NCBI GenBank assembly: GCA_023213395.1
Contig: CM041465.1
Location: 173,173,741-173,237,740, forward strand
Direction of reading: 5' to 3'
DNA: 64,000 nt
Source of the DNA: Cycas panzhihuaensis
Lineage: Eukaryota > Cycadophyta
Each line of letters opens with the position of its first letter. The first letter of the stretch is position 1. Positions 10,243-22,571 of this stretch are shown here, one piece after another. A program made the position numbers and the translations under genes. The notes beneath the pieces were generated by a model. It ran no database searches, had not been told where the DNA came from, and saw only the letters and a list, made by a program, of their open reading frames with translations.

Positions 10243-13200
10243 TTAATGTTTTATCTATCTTAATCCTAACTGATTTCTAAAGAAAAGGATTTTTTCCCTG
10301 CCAAGAGATTTGGTAAGACCGTCAATCGTTTGTTCTCCTAAAGTACAATGTTGAAGCTCGATTTCTTTGTTCTACACTTTTTCTCTGATGAAGTGATGGT
10401 GTACTTCTATTAGCTTTGTTCTTGCATGTAACACTGGGTTCTTTGTCACTTTAATTGTACTCTGATTATCACAAAAAATCTGAGTAGGCATCACTTACTT
10501 CTGTCCAAGATCATTCAGGAGTTGTTTGATCCATACTCCTTTGCGTGCTACATTGACTGCTGCCTTGTACTCAGCTTTTGTTGTAGACAATGCAACCGTG
10601 TGTTGCTTTTTGCTACTCCAAGAGATCAATGATTCTCCCAGGAAACAGTACCCTAACGATGATTTCCTATCTGTTTTGTCTCCAACCCAGTCCGAGTCGC
10701 AAAAGCTAGTTAGTTGAATATTGTTCTCTCTTTTATATTCCAATCCAAGACATGTGGTTCCCTTCAGGTATCGTAGGATTCTCTTTGTAGCATTCCAATG
10801 AGGGACTTTAGTATTTTCCATAAACTTGGAGACTATACCGACTGCATATGAAATGTCAGGTTGCATGGCTATGAGATCAATTAGGCTTCCAATCAATTGT
10901 TTGTATAGGGTTGCATCAATAGGGTGTGTTCCTTGTCCTGTCCTTAGTACAACTCCAGTTTCGATTGGTGTGGTGGCGCCATTACAGCTATCCATTTTGA
11001 ATTTGCTTAGTAAATTTCTGGCATATCTGGACTGTGAAAGAACAATGGATTGATTGTTTTATTCTATTTCTATACCAAGATAGTAATGCAACATTCCTAG
11101 ATCTGTCATTTCAAAAACCTTCTCGAATCGCCTCTTGATAAATGCTATTGAATCTTCATCATCTCCAGTAATCAACATGTCATCTCCATATACCACTATG
11201 ATAGATGTTAAGCCCTGATTGGATTTCACGTACAGACTGTGATCTGATTCACATCGATGGAAGCCATTTTGAATGAGATATGAATCCAGCTTGGCGTACC
11301 AGGCTCTTGGCACTTGTTTGAGACCGTACAATGCTTTTCTTAATTTGCAGACCATATTTTCCTGTCCTGGTTTTATGTATCCTTTAGGCTAATACATATA
11401 TACTTCTTCCTGTAGATCCCCATTTAGGAACGCACTTTTAACATCCATTTGATAGATTTTCCATCCTTGTTGAGCAGCAATTGCAATCATCGTTCTTACT
11501 GTTTAGTTTTGCTACTGGAGAGAATGTTTCTTCATAATCAATTCCAATTGTCTGTGTGTTGCCTTTTGCTACTGGTCTCGCCTTGTATTTCTCAACTTCC
11601 CCATTCCACTTTTCCTTTATTTTGTACACCCATTTACAATTTACAATAGGTTTATCTTCAGGAGCTGATACCAAGTCCCATGTTTTGTTTTTATGTATGG
11701 CTTCAATCTCTGTGTACATTGCTGCTTTCCAGTCTTGAGAGTTGCTTGCTTCTTCATAAGAGCTTGGTTTGATGGAGCAAACTAAGGCTTGTGGTTTCTG
11801 AGATCTGATTCAATGTTCAAATATTTCTCCTTTTGTTTCTTCAAGAGTCTTGAGATACCATTTTCGTACTCTTTTTTAGGAATGTTCTTGTGGTGACTTG
11901 GTTTCTTCGTCTTCTGTGTGAGTATCTAAACCACTACCTTGTTGCATATCAGGCAGAGGAGTATCGGAATCATATGCTTGTTGGTTGTCTGATGTCATTT
12001 CCTCTGAAGTGTCATTTTCTATTTTAATGCTCTCAGAGGTAATATCTGATTTATCTTCTAACTGAATAGTTTGTGAGTTTTGATTGTCAATATTTATTTC
12101 TTAAGGCACTATTTTATCAAGTTCTCTTTTCTCATCAAAGATTACATCCCTGCTTACATAAAGTTTGTCTGTCTTTGGATCAAGACATCTGTATGCTTTT
12201 GAACGACTACTATACCCAACCATTATGCATTCTATACTTTTGTTATCCAACTTAGTCCTTTTCTTATCAGGGATGTGAATGTACACTTTACAACCGAAAA
12301 TCTTCAGATGACTTATATTGGGCTTATGTCCCGTCCATGCTTCTTCAGGTGTTACATTATCCAATGATTGAGCAGGACTTCTGTTGATCAAATACACAGC
12401 TGTATGTACAGCGTCTGCCCAGTATTTCTTAGCTATCTCACTATTGTTTAGCATGCATCGAGCCATTTCTACAATAGTTATGTTCATTCTTTCTGCAACC
12501 CCATTTGATTGAGGTGTATATGGAGTTGTAAATTGTCTACGAATTCCATGGGTTTTGCAAAAACGGAGGAATTCATTAGATGTAAATTCCCCCCCTACAT
12601 CTGAATGGATAAATTTAATTTTCTTACTACTTTCCAATTCAGTTCCAGCCTTGAATTCTTTGAAATAACTAAATGATTCTAATTTGCTGGAAAGGAAGTA
12701 TACTCGTGTTTTTCTTGAAAAATCATCAATGAAAGTCAAGAAATACCTTGCCCCATTTGTTGAAATTGGTGTGAATGGTCCACACAGTCAGTGTGTATCA
12801 GGTCCAACTTGTTTTGTGCATGCTATGTGCTTTTTGATAATGGAATCCTGTGTTGTTTTCCCATCATACAGCCTTTGCATACAAAATAATTGAAAGGAAT
12901 ATCTGGTAAGCCATTCACCATCTTGGATTTCTTTAATTTTTCTAACCTATCATGAGACATATGACCATACTTTAAATGACACACTTCATTAGTATCAGTA
13001 CTAGTTACAGCAAGAGACTTTACATTAGAAGGTATTTTACTAGGCCCTTTATCAAGCAGTACAGGAGTGGAGAGAAGTTTATATAGCCTATTACACGTTT
13101 CTCCTTCGGCTATCACAGTGCCATTGTTTTTCATATCAAGAATGTAACAATAACCAAATTCATCAAACATTGTTCTCAGGTTTTTGTCACCTAATTGAGA

Positions 13201-14402
13201 CACTAACAGAAGATTCTTCTTTATTCCTAGTACAAAGAAGACATTGCCTATATGTTGAATTTTTCCATCAATTCGTATAGCAAATTGTCCTATTCCTTTT
13301 ATGTGCAAACGAAAATTGTCTCCTAACTCAACAGATTTGTTAAGATCATAGGGTTTGATGACTTCAAACCATTCTTCAATGCCTGTCAGATGATGTGAAG
13401 TTCCTGAATCAATGTACCAATTTGTTGCTGCTCTGGCATTTGCGGTCAACGTTGCGATGAAGGTTGTTTCGACCTCTTCTTCTACTATGTCTTTTTCTCT
13501 ACTGTAATTTCTAGTCACCTACTGCTTTCCCTTTTGAATTTTGGCTCGTCTCTAGTAGCACTAGTATGGAAGATGACCTATTTGTCTGCAACGATAGCAG
13601 ACATCAAAGGCTCTATAGTTACTTGAAAAATGGTTTGGTTTGCGGCATTTGAAGCATACTTTAGCATCTCGCGGTGTATTTCTTTCTCGTCCTCTTCCTT
13701 TAGTCCAACGTCCCCTGGAAGCAATCGGTGCTCTTCCTCGTAACCTTGGATTAGATTGACCTCATCCTCTGCCTCCTTAGTGGAGTTTGATGATAAAGGC
13801 CTCGTCAACTTCTAAATCTTCTTCATATCTATGGTCTCTCTGTTCTTGACTTAACATATGACCTGTGAGAACATCAAAAGCCATTGTGGCAGTTTGCCCT
13901 CCTCCTATCAGCATGTTTACCATATTATCAAAGGATTTTGGAAGTTTGTTAAGTACAAGATGTATTAACTCGGTGTCGATCAACTTGTCTCCAGCAGTGA
14001 GAAGAGCAGTTTTAATATTGGCCTTGTTATGAATTCCGACACGGTTTGGCCTTCCCTCATTTTAAGTTTTGTAAAGTTCTTCTCTTAGGGCCACAATTCT
14101 TGCTCCATTTTTCCTACTGAACATGGAGAACATTATTTTCCATATTTCACTGACATGTTCTAAGCCATACACATATACCAACAAAGAATCAGAAATTAAG
14201 AGCTTGAGTACAGAGACAGCGGTATTGTTCCTTTCTTCCTAGTTTATTACATCTACAACGTCAGATGGTTATTTTTCTTCCCCAATGGTAATCTTCCAGG
14301 CATGTTTTGCCCTCAAGAGACCCTCTATTTTTATCTTCCAATTAATGAAATTCATTTCAATTAGTTTATCATTTCAGGTAGTGATCCAGCAGAGGCGGCC
14401 AT
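10243..14402 (-). pseudogene. Copia gag-pol polyprotein, copia-D (broken)
   Basis: It starts at ATG 14402 (MAASAG). Gag follows (LLRAKHAWK; LNKLPKSFDNMVN at 13777-13983) with an RGR-rich tail and a knuckle near 13600-13660. Protease D-S-G-T-S lies near 13410. The HHCC pre-integrase zone is at 12850-12990, and the integrase core at 12101-12739 holds the second Asp (HSDVGGEF) and Glu (GVAERMN). RT is in two frames (11438-11719 and 11059-11355), with the catalytic motif YGDD instead of the usual copia YVDD. RNase H runs from 10995 to 10495 (CDSDWVGDK), and the tail reaches the TAA at 10243-10245, just before the purine tract. Frameshifts occur near 11500, 12100 and 13550, with scattered TAG/TAA stops in Gag. 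Confidence 0.93.
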
Positions 14403-15116
14403 AACTATTTGTGAATTGATTACTGAGAAGGTCAGATTTATTAACAAGAGGCTGCAAGGACAGATGTACGGATGGCTATACGGAATTCTGTACAGAACCC
14501 AAAGTGTACGGACTAGAAAAAAATATGGTCCCAAACTGAAGTACTCGCAATTGGGTATCCAAAGCTGTATTTATTATCTTAATTCTCTCTTAGATCTGAG
14601 AGATACGACAGCAAGAAGGTTGAAACCTGCGCCCAAGGGTTTTAGAGAAAACTGAGAAAATTCTTTGAAAAACAAATCGAACCTCTTGAAAGATTGACTT
14701 AACACTATTGATTAAAGATGAGAAGAGTTTCCAGCACCTTGTACCAGCATTTTTTGAGAGATTTTTGAAGAATTTCGAAGAGAAGGAGTCTCAAACCCGC
14801 GTGCCCTTATGACTGGTCAAAATTGTACCAAAGTGGCTTCGAATGATGTCGCTCCAGGAGAGAAAAGTGTCAAGGAAGGCCCGATCTACAATCTGGGTAA
14901 ATTTCATCAAATTCTAAGGACTTTGATTTTTGGTGTTCATACAAGGCCGTACACTTCCATACAATCGTACAATCTCCTTCGAAATTGGCTTGACGTTTGC
15001 TTCGTATGAATTTGACCTTCAGATGAGAATGTTATTTGGCACTGACTTGATTCAATTCTTCTCCTTCAGAGAAACATTAGCTTAACTCTTTCACAGACAG
15101 GAGGACCCAATGACCT
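14403..15116 (-). other. Leader of copia-D with two GTAC-rich clusters
   Basis: This is an untranslated region between primer-binding site and gag. GTAC/CCATAC words cluster at 14938-14970 (near the primer site) and 14461-14510 (just upstream of the ATG), as in the other family-A leaders. Confidence 0.6.
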
Positions 15117-15128
15117 GCTCTGATACCA
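15117..15128 (-). promoter_or_regulatory. Primer-binding site of copia-D (tRNA-iMet)
   Basis: On the minus strand it reads TGGTATCAGAGC, a perfect match to the standard plant copia initiator-tRNA site. It abuts the LTR end at 15129. Confidence 0.92.
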
Positions 15129-15344
15129 TGTCAAAGGTTCAGTATGACAATTGATGAATGCTCTTCACATTATTGATCAATCATTTGATTGTATATATAC
15201 AATTATGGAGAAGGTACAAATAGCAACCACTCAATAGGATTGTGTCACTCGTCACCTTAAGAGAGGAGAAGAGAAGGGTTGAGGACCCTCAATTAAATAC
15301 TTTAGGAATACATCATAAACCTAGATAAAACATTATCTTCTATA
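15129..15344 (-). repeat. 5' LTR of copia-D
   Basis: This is the 216-bp partner of 10027-10235. It contains TATATATA at 15192-15199 within a small palindrome, the likely TATA box. Its outer end has changed from CA to TA on the plus strand. Confidence 0.92.
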
Positions 15345-15402
15345 AATATATCATATAGACTGAATGTTTGAAGTCGGCTAGATTGGTAGAGGAAACGCTA
15401 CA
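15345..15402 (-). repeat. 3' LTR of chromovirus E2, inner part
   Basis: On the minus strand it begins TGTAGCG after the purine tract AAGGGGAGGAACT (15403-15416). It continues beyond copia-D at 10026. The first five bases on the plus strand, AATAT, are the copia-D target duplication. Confidence 0.7.
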
Positions 15403-15419
15403 AGTTCCTCCCCTTGAAA

Positions 15420-18217
15420 ACATGCTTTGCCCTTAAAGCATGGGTAAGTTTGGATGTTGACGGTACTATTCTTTGGATTCCCAACTTGCATCTTCTTGAT
15501 TCAAGGTCTTCCACTTTATAAGATATTATTGGATTTCTATTAAGCGTAACCTTTTTGTACATACTTGTAGAGTGCCCTCTAGTTCTGTAACGATCTTGCC
15601 TTCGTCATCCAATACTAGTAATTTTGCTTATGGGGTTATATTTTGCCCAAGTTCTTGTTTGACATATGAAATGTGAAAAATGTTATGGATCTGACTATTC
15701 AAGGTTATGTTCAGTTTGTATGCCACTTCTCCTACCTTGTCATTAACCTAACATGGACCAAAGAATTGTGGTTGTAGTTTATGTTTATTGAATTGTTTCA
15801 TTGAGGTTTGTTTATATGGTTGGAGTCTTAAGAAGACCCAATCTCCTTGCGCAAAGGATCTTTCTATTCTATGTAAGTTTGCTTGTTGCTTTATTCGATT
15901 CCTAGCAAGGGTTAGGTTGTCTTTGAGTAATTGCATTGCTTGCTCCATTTGTTCCTATTGTTCTTAAACAAACTGTACACGGGAGACTCTTACCCATGTA
16001 AGGAAGGAAGGCAGTTCAAAACTATAAAGTGCTTAGAACAGGGTCATTTTTGTAGAGGTATGGTATGTGGTGTTGTACCACCATTTGGCCAGGGGAAGCC
16101 ATTTGTGCCATTGTTATTGTTTGTCCAAGGTGAAATTTCATAGGTACTCTTCCAAACATTTGTTTACTACTTCTGTTTGGCCATCTGTCTGTGTATGGTA
16201 GGTTGTACTCATGGATAATTTTGTGTCAGCTAATTTGAATAACTCTTGCCAAAAATGGCTTGTGAATTTTGGATCGCGGTTGCTGACTATTATTTTCGGA
16301 AATCCATGCAAGCAATGTATCTCTTTTATGAAGATTTCAGCAATTTGACTAGCTTTAGCTATTGCTTGTATTCCTCTAAAATGTGCATATTTTCTTAAAC
16401 AATCAACTACAACAAAGATGACATCCTTGTCTTCTAATTTGGGCAATCCAGTTATGAAATCAATCAAGATTTCTTCCCATTTTTGCTCCAATAAATGTAG
16501 TAGTTGGAGTAGGTGGGGATTTTTTACACTTTCATTTTTGTTCCTTTGGCAAGTGTCGCATTCTAAGAAAAACTTGTGTATCTCTCCTTTCATTCCCTTC
16601 CAATAAAATGTGTTTTGTATCTGGCGATATGTTTTGTCAATTCCTACGTGTCCCACTATTGGAATGAAATGGGCCTCGTTGAGGATTTTAGTTTTCAACG
16701 ATGATGATGCTAGTACTAGTATTTTGCCTTTTCGTAAGATCAGATTTCCTCAGAGTTTATGTTTTGTCGTTCCTCTGGTGTAGATCTCCTTTAATGCTTT
16801 CTAAGACCCCAGATTGTTTTGGTATTTTTGGATCAACTCTTCTATCCAACTCGGAGTAATTATGGAGATGGCCTATATGGATATATCCTTATGTTTGGTT
16901 TTTTTTCTTAGGGATTTGGGATAATGCATCTACGATGATGTTCTCTCTACCCTTTTTGTATAAGATGCTAAATTTGAATGTTTGAAGTTTGCTTACCCAT
17001 TTTTATTGTTCATTAAATAATGTCGTTTGGCTGAAGAAGTACTTGAGGTTATCACGATCAATTTTGACCACAAATTTATTCCCCAGTAAGTATCAGTGCC
17101 ATTGGTGTATGGCTTGCATGATTGCCAGCATGTCTTTGTTGTAAATGGGCTTAAGTCATTCCCTTGTTTTCAACTTGCAGCTTTCATATGCCAGTGGTCA
17201 ACCATTTTGGAGGAGGACGATTCCTATGCCTGCTTCAGATGCATTGCATTCTAAGGTGAATGGTTGGAAAAACTCTAGCATTGTGAATACCGGTGTTGTG
17301 ATCATTACAATCTTCAATCCTTGGAAAGCATTTTTGGCTAGTTGACTCTATGTAAAAGCATCTTTCTTCATAAGAACAGTTAGGGGTGCAGCAATATATG
17401 CATATCATCTAATAAATTGTCGGAGGAATCCAACGGCTCCTAAAAAGCTTCTTACTGCTGTTACATTTTTTGGTGTAGGCCATTCTATGATAGGTTGAAC
17501 CTTTTTCAAGTCCATCTTGACACCTTCTTGCATGATAATATGTCCCCAGTATTCCAACTCAATTTGCCCAAAAGTGCACTTACTTTTGTTAGCCAAAAAT
17601 TGGTTGCATTCTAAAACTTGTAGTATGACTTTGACATGCTCTAAATGTTCCTCCCAGTTTGAGGTGTAGATCAAAATATCATCAAACAAAACTGACACAA
17701 ATTTGCATAAGAAAGGTTTAAGTACCTTGTTCCTTGTGCTCTAGAAGGTGGTTACAGCATTTGTTAACCCAAAGGGCATAGCGTGAAATTTGAATAATCC
17801 TTTGTGGGTGCGAAAAGTTGTTTTGTACACATCCTCTCCTATCCTTTGATGTGGATCTGGTAATATCCTTAAGATAGATCAATCTTTGAAAAGAACTTTG
17901 CTCCATGTATTTTGTTAAGCAAGACATCTATTTGAAGAATTGGATACCTATGTTTTATCATGATTCTATTGAGCCCTCGATAGTCTACGGATATATGATA
18001 CAAGCTATCTTTCTTTTGACTTAATATGATTGGTGATGCGAAAGGGTTGGAGCTAGGTGTGATGTACCCTTGGTGTAGGAGTTCTTGGATAATTCATTCA
18101 ATCTCATTTTTGAAGTGATAGGGATGTCAATATGGTCAGATATTTACAGGAGCTGCTCCTAGTGTTAACTCGATGGGGTGTTCACATTCGCGGTCTAGGG
18201 GTAATCCTTGGGGGGGT
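15420..18217 (-). pseudogene. Ty3/gypsy chromovirus pol (element E2), 5' part missing
   Basis: From 18217 down: the RT start (GYITPSSNPFASPI near 18050), VDYRGLNRI, HAMPFGLTNA and the catalytic FDDILIY near 17670; then RSFLGAVGF (17405-17460) and RNase H. The integrase at 16138-16698 has a CDTC zinc motif, LIDFITGLP, SNRDPKF and the Glu motif TDGQTEVVN, so D, D and E are all present. The integrase C-terminus is at 15748-15948. A chromodomain-like end near 15460-15530 reads YLIKWKTLNQEDASWES. Several stops break the frame. Chromodomains mark the chromovirus branch of Ty3/gypsy and are thought to direct integration to heterochromatin. The gag/protease side is cut at 18217 by the LTR of gypsy B. 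Confidence 0.9.
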
Positions 18218-18512
18218 TGTTAGGGTCAAATTAGAGACATGTGTGCCCAAAAGAAGGAATGTATGATAAATGAGGTTTAATATGACTGGATAAATGCAGG
18301 AGAATCGCCTAGCAAGCGCCTGGGACGAGGGATGCACGAGGCAGAAGTAGAAATAGTACAAGAATGTTTAACAATGGGCACAAAACATTGTGCATTTTGC
18401 CATAGAAACACACAACAAACGCAGAACGCACGTGGAACGTACACGGAATGCTCAAGACAGAAACAAGCCACGTGGATAGAATCGTACGAATACACATGGA
18501 AGACCAATAGAC
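18218..18512 (+). repeat. 5' LTR of Tat-like gypsy B, first part
   Basis: It starts TGTTAGGGTC and is interrupted by C1 after TAGAC (18508-18512), continuing at 23114-23602. Without C1 the LTR is about 784 bp. Both ends resemble the G2 LTR (TGTTGGAG...GTCAACA), with shared words such as CACGAGGCA and GCATGTTGACC/CCATGTTGACA. It contains no gene. Confidence 0.75.
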
Positions 18513-19055
18513 TATTAAACCTCATGGTTTACCTTATGTTTATAATGTTAAGCTAATGTATTTTCTATTCTTGTATTATGTGTGCACTTTTGCACTTTTG
18601 TACTTTAGGTCTAACTTTATCACTTAAGTGATAAAGTACACACCCACTTTATGTCTAGTGACATAACGTTGTAACTTAAGGGTCAAATGACCCCCTTGCA
18701 CTTTTGCTCACATGAGCTCCCAATGGACACTTGTCCTACATGCAAGCATGCATTGCATGATTGACACTTGTCAATCATGCAATAGCCTTTGGCCTCTCAT
18801 CTTCTTCTATTTAAAGAGGCCTCTCTTCATTGTTGCTCATCTTGAGAGGAGGAGCTCATTGTTATTCTGTCAGTTTGCTAATCAAGCTGAAGTATTCTTT
18901 GGTGGTTAGACTAATTCCAACCCCCCATTTTTGGTATCTTGATCTTGCTCCTATTTCTGTTTGTGTTCCTTATGTTTCATGCTTTCATGCATTTGTAGTA
19001 TTGTGCTTGTACTTATGATCTTGGGACTAATGTGGCCTAATGCCCATTTTTCACA
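18513..19055 (+). repeat. 5' LTR of C1
   Basis: 543 bp, starting TATTAAACC (the terminal TG has become TA) and ending TTTTTCACA. It contains a perfect 24-bp palindrome at 18614-18637, a 30-bp near-palindrome at 18753-18782, and a TATA-like TATTTAAA at 18808-18815. Short ORFs inside it are a by-product of the repeat. Confidence 0.95.
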
Positions 19056-19057
19056 TT

Positions 19058-19069
19058 TGGTATCAGAGC
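19058..19069 (+). promoter_or_regulatory. Primer-binding site of C1 (tRNA-iMet)
   Basis: TGGTATCAGAGC lies two bases after the LTR end and matches the standard copia initiator-tRNA site. Confidence 0.93.
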
Positions 19070-21064
19070 TGAAAGGTTTCTGAACTTAGTTTGTTTCAGT
19101 ACTGTTAGTTTATTATCTCTGTCATTTGTTTTTCAAATCGTACCTTTGGACTATCCTCCGTCCTGCACTTGAAGAAGCCCATTTCTGTGCATTTCTGGAC
19201 CTGCATGCAAAGTCTGTTCAACCATTTCTGAAGAGGATTCAAGGCACCCGATCGATCGATTAGCGATAGCAACTAAGCGGTGTCCATCTCGCGAGCGACT
19301 CATCGGTGCCAACTCAAGATCGCCCAATCAATCGGAGCGATCTTCAAGCGCCAACTCAAGATTGAATCAATGGGCGATCTTCAAACCGCCACCAAGATCA
19401 TTGTCCAATCACCGTGGACAGCCATCCAATCATCGGTGCTTTCGAAGAATCGCCCTCTCTCAAGAAAGCATCGCTACCGCCATCGATCGGCCAAGACATG
19501 CCCGCCTTCTTATCGGCAGATTACATCGCATTTCGGCGGTGCACCAAAGACTCGCCAACTCAATAAAGGTACAATCAAGACCACTCACCAAAGAATATTG
19601 CGGCTCTCTCATCGCCAACTCACCGTGTTGAGTCGGCACACCAAGACTCTCATCGCCAACTCACCATATCGCCAAGTCGGCGGCAGTCGCCAACAAGATT
19701 CCATACTCTTGATTCATCCTTTGCCACTCTTCATCATCGCCATTTCGGCTATGCCGCCTTAGTCAAGAACAATGCCGGCCAAGATTTCGACCATCTTGAG
19801 TCGTGAGACATTGCCTTGCCAAGATATCGCCAATCATCGACCGGTCGGCTGCCAAATTTCGACTTTGAAAAATCAATCTCCTGATAGCATATTTTCAACA
19901 ATATGCTCATGTGAATCAATTTTTTAAGGTTTTAAGAGATTTTTTTTTTAATTTCTCAAGGGGGGGAATCTTAAAAGACTTTAAGTCTTTATAGCTGGGC
20001 CTACTTAAAAATTTTTTTTACAGACATTGGCAGTCTTGATTACATTGGCAGTCTTTTAGTGAGATTTAATCTCACTTATGAAGTCTTTTTAAGTGGTTCT
20101 TAAAAGTACCTTTTTGTACTTACTGTTTTAAGCTCTTTTAGCACACTTTCATGCTCTTAAAGCATCATTGAGCTTAATTAATGTAATCAAAAGGAATATC
20201 TACATTGTAAAGGTGAAGAAAATTATCACCTAACTTCAGTTTTTGGCACCTTGCATGGTGACCTTGGCCTTCTTAAGTTCAAAAAGGGGAAGGCTCATTG
20301 TGAAACTTAATAAAATCACAATTTTCTTGTTGGATTGTTGAGACATTTTAAGTCTCAACAGCTGCTGTGTGGAGTTTGTGTTGGCTTTGGAGCATTTCTT
20401 GAGTACACTTTTCTTGTGGCTTCATCACTTCATCAGATTTTGAAGGTTAAAAGGAACCCTCTTTTGTTGTCATCAAGGTTCCTTACATCATTTTTTTTTA
20501 AGTACTCAAAGTACTTTATCATTGTACTCAAGCATACATAGCACCTCACTTGGATCATAAAGCACTTGAAATCTGCTTGTGCTCATTCTTTGTAAGCCAA
20601 ATAGGCCTAAACATCCAAGTAAGAAGATTCACTTAGACTTGTTCAAAAGTGAATTTAAAATCTGGAGAGGCTCGAAAAGGTTCAAACCTTGCCTCTAAAT
20701 TAACCTTAAACTTGGTGCATTCCCTAGGGGACCAACCGACTGCAGTCGGTAACGACAATTAAGGTTGCTTGAGGGAAAGGAGGTTCAAAAGGGTGTTATT
20801 GGGTCATGAATCCTGTGGAAAGCATGGTACGTCCATGCATCAACCCTACCGCCTTGTCCTAGATTTAACTTGGTCAACATTTGGATCTTCTCTATAAGAT
20901 CAAGTTGGACCAACTCTATAGCCTAGTCCTCCACCCTCATCATTCCATTCATTGTTGGATCTTCTAGTAAGATCGGATGTTGGTCTTGTTAGAAGGTGGA
21001 ACTTAAGCGAAAGCTTTGAGTTTCCAAGTTATCTGCTAGCTTCAAGTGTTAATCAAGTGGAAAG
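19070..21064 (+). other. Long leader of C1
   Basis: About 2 kb separates the primer site from the gag ATG. The part at 19240-19800 is a low-complexity patchwork of CGCCAACTC, ATCGCC and CAAGA words. An open frame of 160 codons there (19280-19762) has the biased composition of that patchwork and no family resemblance. The part at 20100-21060 is closely shared with C3. Confidence 0.7.
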
Positions 21065-22571
21065 ATGGCTGCCATACATATGCTTAATGCATGTACCATA
21101 AGGCTAACAAGGCAATCAAATTATCAAGAATGGAAAAGAATCACAAAGAATCTCTTGATAATGAATGAGTTCTGGGGATATGTTTCTGGAAGAATCCCCA
21201 ATCCTACACTTGTGGTTAATAATAATCAACCTGCACCTGTGGATGTTGAACCTGTTGCTACATGGGAGGCCAAAGACGAAATTGCTTTGGCATTCATTCG
21301 TATGGTTGTCGACATAAATGTAGACCAAAATATTTCTTCTGCACAATCTTCTAAAGAAGCATGGGACACATTGTCCTCTTTGTATGAAAGGTGAGATGAA
21401 GCTCGCATTTTGATGATAAAAGCAAAATTGTACTCCATCAAATTTGTAAAGCCAATGTCGGCATTCTTGTCCTCTATTAAGGAGGTTTGTAAGGAATTAA
21501 CTACTTTAGGTAGTCCAGCTACAAGAGATGAAATCATAGCCTCCATCACAAAAGCATTACCAAAGGACTACAACGGCTTTATATCATCAACTACACGAGA
21601 TGGTTCACTAAGGGGGATGACATTCAATCAACTTGAAAGCTTATTGCTTCAAGAAGAACAAATTTATGCTAAGGATAATGAAGAACCATCTACAACAGTG
21701 CTTTCACAAAGAAAAGGGCAAAGACAAATCAAAATCCAAAACCGCATTCACAAAGCGGTTTGGAAATATGAACATTGGATCTTCCAAGTCCAATGTAGTA
21801 TGTCATTATTGTGGCAGCCCTGGCCACATTGCACTTGAGTGCAGAAAGAAGCAAGCGGGTCTTCGAAGACAGCGGCAGCAGCAGTACGAGGTCAAAGACA
21901 ACAGTAGCCACGACATCGGTTTCAACAAAGGTTCCAACAATGATCGGATCGGAGAATCCCCCGACCAAATCGAGGTGCCTATCGAGGAGGTCCAAGAGGT
22001 GGGGGGGGTCAAAGAGGTGGCTACCAACGCCATTCTAATCAGTTTGCCAATGAAGACAAACTACTTTGTGCATACCAATCATGCAACATTGACAACACTT
22101 GGATTGTCGATTCAGAGCTTCTCGACATATGACAGGAGTGAAGAACTCCTATGCAACATCAAGGAAGGTAAAGGTCAATCAGTGACCTTTGGAAATGCTG
22201 AATCAATTGAGATTTCAGGAATAGGCACCATAGCTCCTTTTCATTCTCCTCAAAATCCTTCCTCATCATTCCCCAACAGTGATGCCTACTTCATTCCTTC
22301 TATGGAGAAGAACTTGCTATCTGTTAGCCAGTTGAACAAGCAACACATGAGCGTACTATTTAAAAATGGGAAATGTATCATTTGTGACAAAGATGATCAG
22401 ATCATAGCTGTAGCCTATGTACACAGTGGTGAAATCAATTTTCAATATCGACCAACGGAGTAGCAGACAGCAAATATTTTTACCAAGCCACTTGGTAGAG
22501 ACAAATTTGTAAAATTTAGAGATGGTCTTGGAGTCCGACTCAACATTATAAACAATAAGGGGGGGTGTTAA
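21065..22571 (+). pseudogene. Copia gag-protease remnant with internal deletion, C1
   Basis: ATG 21065 (MAAIHMLNAC) starts a UBN2-type Gag (NYQEWKRITKNLL, WEAKDEIALAF). A knuckle CHYCGSPGHIALEC lies at 21806-21847. The protease zone follows, but its D-S-G is damaged (21990-22130), then the segment FIPSMEKNLLSVSQLNKQ. After the codons for AVAY (near 22418) the sequence jumps straight to the last part of RNase H (NFQYRPTE...FTKPLGRD), ending at a stop that overlaps the LTR start. A TGA at 21392 and several one-base frameshifts also break it. It cannot encode integrase or RT, so it would depend on other copies. Confidence 0.93.

Larger units (their letters stand above)
10027..15344 (-). mobile_element. 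Ty1/copia LTR retrotransposon copia-D, AATAT target duplication
   Basis: A full-length minus-strand element: 5' LTR 15129-15344, primer-binding site 15117-15128, gag-pol 14402-10243, polypurine tract 10236-10240, 3' LTR 10027-10235. It is flanked by AATAT at 10022-10026 and 15345-15349. LTR differences counted by eye are about a dozen in 209 bp plus one 8-bp insertion, so it is a fairly old insertion. It landed in the 3' LTR of E2. Its proteins are related to family A, but its LTRs start TGTCAAAGG. Confidence 0.95.

Noticed and set aside
18712-18909. Small ORF (MSSQWTLVLHASMHC...) present in four LTRs as a conserved peptide
   Set aside because: It is inside family-C LTRs, so its conservation follows from LTR identity. 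It spans the palindrome and TATA region and changes its start and end between copies.
19280-19762. 160-codon open frame in the C1 leader as a gene
   Set aside because: It lies in a low-complexity CGCCAACTC/ATCGCC patchwork, has no family resemblance, and is not kept in the C3 leader.
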